Origin: Pyrenopolyporus hunteri
Lineage: Eukaryota; Ascomycota; Sordariomycetes; Xylariales; Hypoxylaceae
Direction of reading: 5' to 3'
Assembly (NCBI GenBank): GCA_902806595.1
Contig: CADCXC010000013.1
Coordinates: 682,001-746,000, forward strand
Length of the DNA stretch: 64,000 bases
Shown: piece after piece, positions 56,201-64,000 of the stretch
How positions within the stretch are numbered: position 1 is the first letter of the stretch
How the letters are laid out: the number at the start of each line of letters is the position of its first letter
Translations under genes and position numbers: made by a program
The notes under the pieces: model-generated
Seen by the model: only the letters and a program-made list of their open reading frames with translations
Told to the model about the DNA's origin: nothing
Database searches by the model: none

Positions 56201-58678
56201 ACGAGCCTTACCAGCCTAACTGCCTGATTCACCAGCCGAAACATGACTCCATTATACGCAAGAACCAATCCGAGCCGAGTAGTTGGATTCTTCATGACCT
56301 CGGGTTTTGCATGTAATTAATTAATTATTATGCACAGTACAGATATCTCTTGACTCAAGCTGCTGCTAGTATGTAAACTTGCTAGAGTCCGGTCTGCTTT
56401 AGGGCCGGCCAACATATCGTCTAATCGCGTATAGTTCGCCATCGAGAAGACGGCTAGACCATCGCTCTTCTTTTACATACATCGTAGGTAGCAATAAATA
56501 AAATACAGTATCCCAAAGACCCGCCGCCGTAGCCGCCATACAGTACGCGAAAGAGTAGCGGAAAAGGGGGCCGAAAACACCAGCAGGTTTAGACAATAAT
56601 ACAAGATTGTAATAATATGGCATCCAGCAGGCCGATACGAAATAATCTTGGTTAACTGCTACCTAGAATTAAAAAGATGAATACTACGTATTATGATTTT
56701 CGTGGATCAGGTAATGATCTCCTCGACGATAATTATAAAAGGGGCTTTATATTACGCTTGGGCCCTCGCGCGATGGTAGGATCACTCTAAGTTTCAAGAT
56801 ACACCACTCCAACCCTCTTTGAAACTTCAGACGACAGGAATGCTATACTATAGTAGCACGAATATTACGTATAGTGCCGCAGTATATGATCAAGCTTACT
56901 GCGTACCGATATGACCATGTCCACCACGCGAGAAAGTCGATCCATCTGATCAAGTGGATAAGTCGCGGGCCCCTGATGCCAGTCCACATTCGTTTCTACA
57001 TAGTGCTGTATCGCGTTTGCGGGCCATGATACCGCCTCTCCAGAGGTTCGCATTAATAACGAGGCCATCATTTAATTCTATAACTCCCATTTGTAGGTAT
57101 ATAACTATAGGTACGGATTGCATACACCTCATACCCATCCATGTTTATATGACTCCGTGACCACAGTAGATTCCCACGAGACCGCAAGGATATGTTTCTC
57201 TTCAGAGAAGATCGGTGTGCATGAAGATGGGGGCAAATTTCTTTCCACTTAGGTAGGCTGGTAGGTTACGTCTCGATATATTTCGTACGTAGTGGTAATA
57301 ATCTTAGCCTCAAAACACTCCGAAATAATTTCCACGCCCCTATTCTCACACAACTCTGGATGGAGCCCGGGCCATTCAACCTAACCATGTCTGATCTATT
57401 CCTAGGTCTATTCCTAGAAAGCCACGAGGCCACGAGGTTGCAATCTGCGCCATAGCGACTAGATGACGCTATTCTAGCTTAGCAAATTTCCTTTATATTC
57501 AATCAGAACCACCAGAATCCAGGTACCTAGGCTGAGGCGGAGATTTCTATCCTTTTACGCTATACACTACACTACACTACCCGACTACGTACATACAAGT
57601 TGATCCCTGCAAGAGAGGCGGCCAGCGTTGCCCTAGGCCAGCTCGACGATATAAAAAGAGACGCCGTCCAGTCAAACGAGGCCGACGATAGGTATCCATT
57701 ACCTATTATGTGCGAAGCCAGATCAAATTCTCCCCAAATACCTACTATCTAACTCGAGGTACCTACTGCAACGATATGCTAGCCACCACGTTACCAACGT
57801 AGACCCAGTCGGAGAATTGCTAGGAGTGATCGCCTCAGCTAAACTTCGTGTGCATAATTTCAGGTACAAGGCCGTTTCCGACCCCGAGAAGGATCATGCT
57901 TGAACGCATAAACGAAGAAGCCTTCAGAAACCTTCTGGAAGCCACCAACATCTAGCAATCGACACTAGTTCAACCGTCGGGGTTGCATTCCTCCCTTGGC
58001 TAGACCATTCAGTTTTGCAGCGCTGTAAGGGTATGCAGACTGCGCCAGATTGATGCATCCCTTCACGTACATATCGTCTCACAGGGAGGGTTCGGCAGCG
58101 AGTTGGAATGCCTACCTACCTACCTACCTTCCTACGTAACACCTGCCTCGTGTAGGTAACTGAAGTGATGGCCTGTCTCTCCTACATTAATCGCCCGAGT
58201 AAATAAAAAAGTACAGGCAAGCCTTCAACTGACTTGGCTGTTAAAGAATTACGTACTAAGAATGCATATACCCTTTGTATGAGAGGGACACCGAGGAGTA
58301 AGATGTCTTTCCATTGCATCCCCTCTGTATTAGTCTCGCCAATCGGGTCTCGGGGCACGTACAGAAAGGAAGCCAACTTTTCCCAGCCACCGACAGTAAG
58401 GTAGCTAGCCGCTTAAGAGAGCGGGTGAGGTGCAGATCACCCACGCCCTGCTTTGCGTCACTAGCCCAGCCCAATCAGGCCTCCGTCCCCAAAAAGTAAA
58501 TGTCAACACTGAACTAATAATAAAAATATCCCTTAAAGACTTACGCCGCGTATGAATCTAACAACGCGCTCCGCCGTAACCGGTTACATGTAAGCTCGTA
58601 CGTTTAGATTGCTCAGATACACCAAACCCCTTCGATCGCACGACACTCTCCCGTTCTCCGAGGCGGACAATCGGCATA
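53239..58678. other. 5.4-kb gene-free region upstream of the G-alpha and Smr genes
   Basis: No gene is recognised. Just upstream of the G-alpha start lies a purine-rich 0.7-kb stretch (about 53500-53900) that is probably its 5' leader or promoter. Further on are many GGTACCTA, TACATACATA and CCTACCTA tracts (about 54500-54710, 55400-55530, 55740-55800 and 58110-58135), a hairpin-forming inverted repeat at 55911-56134, and a CTACACTACACTACACTAC run near 57563. The composition is ordinary and not RIPped. Long untranslated or regulatory RNA cannot be excluded. Confidence 0.45.
55911..56134. repeat. Inverted repeat, 42-bp arms, hairpin or MITE-like
   Basis: The arm at 55911-55952 (GGGGTAGAAAGTAGTAGCGC...) is the reverse complement of 56093-56134, with one mismatch near the inner end. 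The 140-bp loop is A/T-rich and contains no frame. No clear target duplication is seen, so a MITE is only one possibility. Confidence 0.75.
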
Positions 58679-60189
58679 ATGGCTATCCCCTTGACACGAT
58701 TGGGAGGCGGAGGTATGTCAACATACCTATATACTCACCCTACAATACACATATACACACATTGCATAGCTACTACGTGAATATGTATACCACCGCATCA
58801 TAGCAACTTTTTAGGATCTCCCACGTCCCCTGTCCACGGTCCCAAGTGACGCAACACCCCACGTCGAGCTTCGACCATCCTACCTATCCCGCTTCCCTAA
58901 CTATGGTAACATACCAATTCATAAGCTTACGTGCGATCGGCGGATTGCCGTTACAGCCTTCAACCATAGTCCCAGCAACGATGCCGAGGCCGAGTACGAC
59001 CGGCTCCGGGGCCTAGCCCGGGAGGAAGCCGCGAAACGGAACAGCTGTTTCGATAAGGTATATACATTCCGCATTTCATACTCTCCTTGCTCCCTAATTA
59101 CACGATTCCCCCTCGTCATCATACACATATGTAGGTACCTACTTATAACATACATATCCATATATTCCCATCTACATCCACACCCACCTACACCCAAAAA
59201 GCCCCGCACCATCACCATCAGCGTCACCAACCAACCAACCATGGCCGCTGACCCCCTCCCCCATCCCTAGGCGCACGAGGCGTACGCGCGCGGCGACGGG
59301 GCGCGGGCCAAGGAGCTGAGCAACGAGGGCAAGCGGCACGCGGCCAAGATGGAGGAGTACAACCGGCGGGCGAGCGAGTACATCTTCCGGGAGAACAACG
59401 CGCCGGGCCGCGTGCCCGAGGACACCATCGACCTGCACGGCCAGTTCGTCGAGGAGGCCGAGGAGATCCTCGAGCGCCGCATCCGCTACGCCCAGGAGCA
59501 CGGGCAGACGCATCTGCACGTGTACGTTGGATTTTTATTTTTTTTATTTTTTATTTTTTCTCTCTTACGCCCCTACCACGTTATTTCTTGGTCTCCTTTA
59601 GTCCCTTACTCCTATCCCTTTCTATCAGGGTGTAAGGGATAAGGGCGAGGAGGAGGAGGAGTTGGACTATACCCAGACGACGAACCAGCCAGCCAGCCAG
59701 TCCAAAGTTTCCAAAACCCCAGCTAACCTCCCCTCCCGCACCACAGCATCGTCGGCAAGGGTAACCACAGCGTGAACCACGTGCAAAAGCTCAAGCCGCG
59801 CGTGGAGCAGGTGTGTCGGGAGCTCGGGCTACAGTACGCGACGGAGGAGAACACAGGGCGCATATTCGGTACGTACCATCCTCTCTCTTTCCCCTCCCCC
59901 CCTATTTCCTCTATAACACACCCCCAACTCCTCGTCGAGGGACATACCCCGCTCACAACGACCAGTCAACCTCCAAGGCGGCGAAGCCGTCATGCCCCCG
60001 CCGCCCGCCGCCCACCCCGGCGGGCTATCGTACCCGAGCCAGCAACCGCACCACGGCGGCGGCCGTCCGCCGCATCATCGTCCCCAGCAGCAGCATCACC
60101 ACGCGCAGGAGCAGGAGGAGCCGGATGACCTGGGGCGGTTGCTGTCTAAGCTTGTGAATAAGCTGGGGGACTGCTGCGTTGTTATGTGA
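58679..60189 (+). CDS. Smr-domain (DUF1771 + Smr) protein
   Basis: The five exons are 58679-58712, 58957-59057, 59271-59521, 59747-59868 and 59966-60189, with introns of 244, 213, 225 and 97 nt. The product is 243 aa. The first exon (MAIPLTRLGGG) is chosen because its GTATGT donor gives the phase needed for AFNHSPSNDAEAEYDRLR. DUF1771 follows (LRGLAREEAAKRNSCFDKA, then HEAYARGDGARAKELSNEG). The Smr domain has TIDLHGQFVEEAEEILERR with the DLHG motif, and HLHVIVGKGNHSV with the GKGNHS motif. Smr domains bind or cut nucleic acid, often in RNA quality control at ribosomes. The C-terminus is Pro/His/Gln-rich and ends GDCCVVM. The start exon is the least certain part. Confidence 0.85.
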
Positions 60190-61078
60190 AGCATGAGTTA
60201 CGAGTTATGATTCGGGGGCTAGGGAGAGGGAGAGGGGGCTTGTAGGTCCTGGGGTTTGGGTAGGTAGATAGATACCTAAACCGAAACCGAAACCGAAACT
60301 GAAACTTAACGGGCGTATAGAGGATGAATAAATGTATGACGGACGGACGAATGGCGCTTGGGTTTGCGTTCCGGGTAGATTAGACGCCTAGATATGTTGA
60401 TGATGAATGAAGATAACTTTGAATATTGTTGAAAACGAGTGGTACGGGTTTCGTTAAATTCTATGTCGATAACGTCGGCATAGATTTTATAAAGTATAAG
60501 ACTTCTATAAGCGCGCCGATATACTAGAAAACCACACAGTTTAGATGAACCTTCAAAACGAGTTCAGGGGAATATTCTAGACACACGATTGTAAGTCTCT
60601 TAGGGTGTAACGACGAGTAATATAAGGCTTACTATTAAAGGAGAGAGTATCCTAACCTTAAGTCTAGGAGGGTCGCCTATTCACACGCAGATCATTTTGT
60701 GAGAACTAGTTTAATACTTCTTCTATCATATAGCACGTCTATATACCTTGAAGACGTTTTAATTCTATTTAGTGTACGGGTTTTCGCCTCTTTCAATGTA
60801 GCCAGGATGTATACGATATTTCCCCTAGACCCTTTAATTATTTATCAGTGTGGTATATTACCAGTCTCATTATATTCGAATCGCTCAGTCAGTTAATTAT
60901 GGCGTGGATTCAGTTGCCTTAAGTTCAAGACGCCCAATGTATATTTCGAATCCGAGCGACCTGGTTTGGTAGCCGGCGCTTCTAAAGGTTTGTCACAGAA
61001 AGACAGATAGTCAGATCAAAGAAGCACTCTAACCGCGAGGGAGATAGGATTTCTATTCAACTACCAGATATCCGTGTT
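60190..61078. other. 3' region between convergent Smr and CDC123 genes
   Basis: No gene is supported. A short ACCGAA repeat (about 60278-60300) follows the Smr stop. Confidence 0.4.
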
Positions 61079-62409
61079 TCAATCCTTATCATTAATCTCC
61101 CAATTCGCCACATTCTCCCTATACTCCGTCATCTCCTTCCACTTGCGCGCGAAGTCGCGCATGCCGCCCTCGCCTGCCATACTCGCATCGACGACGTCCT
61201 TGGGCAGCTTGTGCGCCGAGTACTGCGGGGAGCTGAAGTTGAACGCGGCCGGGTCCTCCTTCTCGATGAGCCGTAGCTCCGGGACGAAGTCCTCCTCTTC
61301 GTCCTCGTCGTCTTCGTCCTCATCCGACGTCTCATCTCCATCATGCATCTCCTCTTCTTCAGCGCCACTCCCAACGACGCCCAGCACGGGGCCGGGAACC
61401 TCCATGTTCAGCAGCTCCGACCAGTCGAAGAGCAGGCTGTCGGTGTGCGGGGCCCAGGCGTTGATGTCGATGAGGCGGGCACGGCTCAGGGGCTCGTCCT
61501 CGCCCTCGGGGATGTACACGTCGAAAGCGAAGTTGCCGTCGGGGAAAGTGTAGCGTAGCTTGTTGTTGAATAGCTGTGAGATGCGGCTGACGATATCGGA
61601 TCGCAGCGACTTAAGGAACTCGTAGTAGTTGAGATCCCGCTGCGAGATGGCGATCAGGTTGCGGTGCTTGACGAAGCACCGGAACTCCATCGCCGTGTGC
61701 GGGTTGAAATACGAGCGCAGCACCAGCACAGGTTTGAACGATGGTTGGCCGGTGGCGCCGCGGGATGCGCTCGTACTGGTTGGTGTGCAGTCGTCGAAGG
61801 CGTGCTCGAGATCGTATGTGACGAAGTTGGAGCTCTTCAGCAAGAGGTATATGTCATTGGGACACGTGCATTTGATCGTGTTCTGGTGCGGCGATATCCA
61901 AGCCGCGTCTTTCGGTGCCGTCCAGTTCAGTTTTGGCGCCACGGCGCCGCCTAGTTCTGCGATCCTGTCCTTGATGGCCTGGTGTATCTCGGGGAATCTC
62001 TGGTTCGGCGGCAACCTTGGCGCCTCCTCTTCCTCATCTTCGTCGCTATCAGAATCCGAGTCGACTTCTTCAACGGGCGGCCGGAAGCTTGAGGGTGCCG
62101 ATTCCCACTCGTCGTTCTCTGGCTCTGCTTCATCATCGTCCGCAAGAATGATGCCGTCCTCGCGGATATATTGTATGAACTCGGGCGAAAGCGGAATTAT
62201 TCGTGATTTGATACATGACGTGCGGTATCTGGTAGCTAGTAAGCTATTTATTCGTTATATAATTTACTATATTCTTGTGGTGAGTTCACACACTTGGGAA
62301 ACCAGGAATCATATGAACAGTTGAGTATATGATCTCTTGTAATCGGGGGGAACTGTGGCGCTGAGCTCGCAGCCCCCGCGGAGGGATGCGCTGTAGTGGA
62401 CGTAGGCAT
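61079..62409 (-). CDS. cdc123: Translation initiation assembly factor CDC123
   Basis: The exons are complement(62294-62409) and complement(61079-62228), with a 65-nt intron (GTGTGT donor). The product is 421 aa. HILNCSYDSWFPK joined to YRTSCIKSRIIPLSPEFI across the intron is the start of the D123/CDC123 domain. KLNWTAPKDAAWIS, VLVLRSYFNPHTAMEFRCFV and FAFDVYIPEG...RLIDINAWAPHTDSLLFDW carry the ATP-grasp ligands (R, D, N). Two acidic inserts (EEVDSDSDSDEDEEEE, then DEDEDDEDEEEDF) are typical of fungal members. CDC123 assembles the eIF2 alpha-gamma complex and so controls translation initiation. It is divergent from CWC21. Confidence 0.92.
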
Positions 62410-63634
62410 TTTCTATGCTATTGACGACCCTATAACTCTCCAACTAAGGCTTTCGTGGATATTTGATCGACAATAAAGGGAGGAAGGGAAACATGTACAA
62501 TAGAAGAGGTATATAAAAGGCTCAGGGGTATTTATATCAACAAGTTCAGCAGATGAGAGGTAGGCACGATCAAACAGGTCCGGATGGTGGCTGCTTTTGC
62601 GACTCATACCTCGATGGCGGGGCAGCGGGGCAAGGAAAGGGACCCTCAGGGTACCAGCCTAGCCCGCATGTAGCTCTGACTCTTACATGTACTGTAACTC
62701 TGATTTAGTAAGTACCACCTATAGCTAGGTACTGTAGGTACCGTAGCGGCAAATTATGGGAATGAAAAACGATTGTATACCTAGAAAACGTTGGCTATAA
62801 AAAAACGTTCTTTTTTAAGAAATGATTTCTTATTATTTTACGCGTTTTTTTATTTATTTTTAATATTACGACGCGTAAATATTATATAACAATATAATAT
62901 ATAAAGAAATTATCTTTTAACTTTACGTTCGATTTTTTTTCTTTCTTTCTTTTTTTTTTTTTATGATATTTCTAAGTCTCTTTCTAAGTCTTCTCCTTCT
63001 AAGTCTCCTCCTTCTAAGTCTCCTCCTTCCAGGTCTCCAGGTCTCCAGGTCTCCAGGTCTTCAGGTCTTCAGGTCTTTAGGTCTTCAGGTCTCCAGGTTT
63101 CCAAGTCTTCAAATTTTCTTTTAGGTCTTTTTCCAGGTCTTTAGGTTTCTAAGTCTTCAAATTTCTAGGTTTCCTTCTAGGTAGGTTCCTAAATTTTTAT
63201 GAGGTAGGGTATTTTAGGTAGGTACTTAAATATTTAGGTAGGTAGGTACCTACCTAGGTATTTGGGTAGGTGATTATGTAGTCGTTCCGTAACCGTAGTA
63301 ACGTAAAAAAAAAAAAAAAACTAAAAATTATTTCCATTTTATATAAGAAATCGTTGCCGTAGGAAAAACGATTGCCGTCCAACTAAATTTATGTTATTAA
63401 GAAATCGTTTTTGAATATACAACCGTTGTCTACACTCACCGGTTGCCGCTGTGGTACCTACCTACAGGTAGGTATAGGCCCCACCAATTCCTATTTCCGC
63501 CACTTCTTACCGCCTTCCTTCCTACCGCTCTTCACCGTGATACCTACCTACTACCTAGGGTCCATTATCTCTAGTCCTCTTTATTCTTAATCTTCGAGAC
63601 GGTCGCATCGTTAAATGAACATACATAGGTAACC
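62410..63634. promoter_or_regulatory. Divergent upstream region of CDC123 and CWC21 with AT-rich repeat block
   Basis: The two ends (about 62410-62750 and 63450-63634) look like ordinary promoter sequence. The middle (about 62760-63440) is an AT-rich block with a low-complexity 8-bp repeat, described separately. CCTACCTAGG words flank it on both sides (62723-62745 and 63230-63260). Confidence 0.4.
62960..63185. repeat. Low-complexity minisatellite with 8-bp unit (CCAGGTCT)
   Basis: About ten tandem units of (C/T)(C/T)AGGTCT run from 63029 to 63110. They are preceded by about three units of CTTCTAAGTCTCCTC and followed by degenerate versions to 63185. It is non-coding. Confidence 0.8.
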
Positions 63635-64000
63635 ATGTCTGATAACGTTGGCCTCTCCACACCGCGAGGAAGCGGGACCTCCGGCTACGTCCAGCGCAAC
63701 CTAGCTCACCTAAAGCCACGCGATCGGGCCGCGCCTTACAACACGAAAGACCTCGATAGCTTTAAGCACAGACAACGACAGCCGGATAAGGAGATCCTGG
63801 AACATGACCGCAAGCGCGAGGTCGAAGTTAAGGTCTTCGAACTGCGCGATCGGTTAGAAGATGAAGGGTACGTCCAGCCAATTGCTCGACCCATTCCGCT
63901 GTTGAACTATTCTTTGGCTAATACGGTACCTCTCATAGCGTCGACGAGGAAGAGATCGACAAGCGCTGCGACGCGTTGCGAAAAGAGCTAAAAGAAAAGA
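63635..64000 (+). CDS. cwc21: Pre-mRNA-splicing factor CWC21 (5' part, cut by window end)
   Basis: Exon 1 is 63635-63867 and exon 2 starts at 63939 after a 71-nt intron (GTACGT, branch GGCTAAT, CATAG) and runs off the window. MSDNVGLSTPRGSGTSGYVQ and the following RNLAHLKPRD are the highly conserved start of CWC21/SRRM2 proteins. The cwf21 domain then reads PDKEILEHDRKREVEVKVFE and, across the intron, LEDEGVDEEEIDKRCDALRKE. It is a spliceosome component that contacts the U5 protein Prp8 near the catalytic centre. The C-terminal RS-like part is not in the window. Confidence 0.93.

Overview
The window is nuclear DNA of a filamentous ascomycete (Pezizomycotina, most likely a Sordariomycete). The reasons are short introns of about 50-100 nt with GT-AG ends and CTAAC-type branch sites, a block of DNA mutated by repeat-induced point mutation (RIP), and proteins typical of filamentous fungi: a GNA-1 type G-alpha, ATG16, a CRH-type GH16 enzyme, a rhodopsin-like PTH11-type receptor and a DUF3716 protein. 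Gene models were spliced by hand from the sequence, and exon limits are given in each entry. No database search was possible.

Layout. (1) 1-7.3 kb is extremely AT-rich, RIP-destroyed repeat DNA without any intact gene. It holds a RIPped 91-bp tandem repeat, a 745-bp Tc1/mariner (Fot/pogo-like) terminal-inverted-repeat element, and a 39-bp minisatellite array that this element split. The RIP boundary lies inside the element. (2) 7.4-38.9 kb is a sparse accessory compartment with long gene-poor stretches. It holds an ankyrin + VWA protein, an acidic-tailed unknown protein, a secreted NucA/NucB-type nuclease, a tail-anchored unknown protein, a small unknown protein, a short-chain dehydrogenase, a secreted protein with a GC-AG intron, a rhodopsin-like membrane protein, a second multispanning membrane protein and a 1304-residue GPI-type CRH cell-wall enzyme. 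(3) 38.9-64 kb is a denser housekeeping block: DOT1, ATG16, Rae1/Gle2, Utp3/Sas10, 3-ketodihydrosphingosine reductase, a DUF3716 protein, a G-alpha (GNA-1 class), an Smr-domain protein, CDC123 and the start of CWC21. A 5.4-kb gene-free gap lies upstream of the G-alpha gene.

The accessory genes lean to the outside of the cell (secreted nuclease, secreted small protein, receptor-like membrane proteins, cell-wall transglycosylase). The housekeeping genes serve chromatin, ribosome biogenesis, mRNA export and splicing, translation initiation, autophagy, sphingolipid synthesis and signalling.

The most striking observation is that the G-alpha gene encodes arginine (CGG) at residue 204 in place of the catalytic glutamine of the DVGGQ motif, while the rest of the protein looks intact. 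This predicts a GTPase-deficient, constitutively active G-alpha unless it is a sequencing error. Other notable points are the RIP pattern that spares CpG, the RIP gradient within one transposon, a possible retained-intron switch between a GPI-anchored and a soluble CRH enzyme, and a hidden membrane-anchor exon in an unknown protein.
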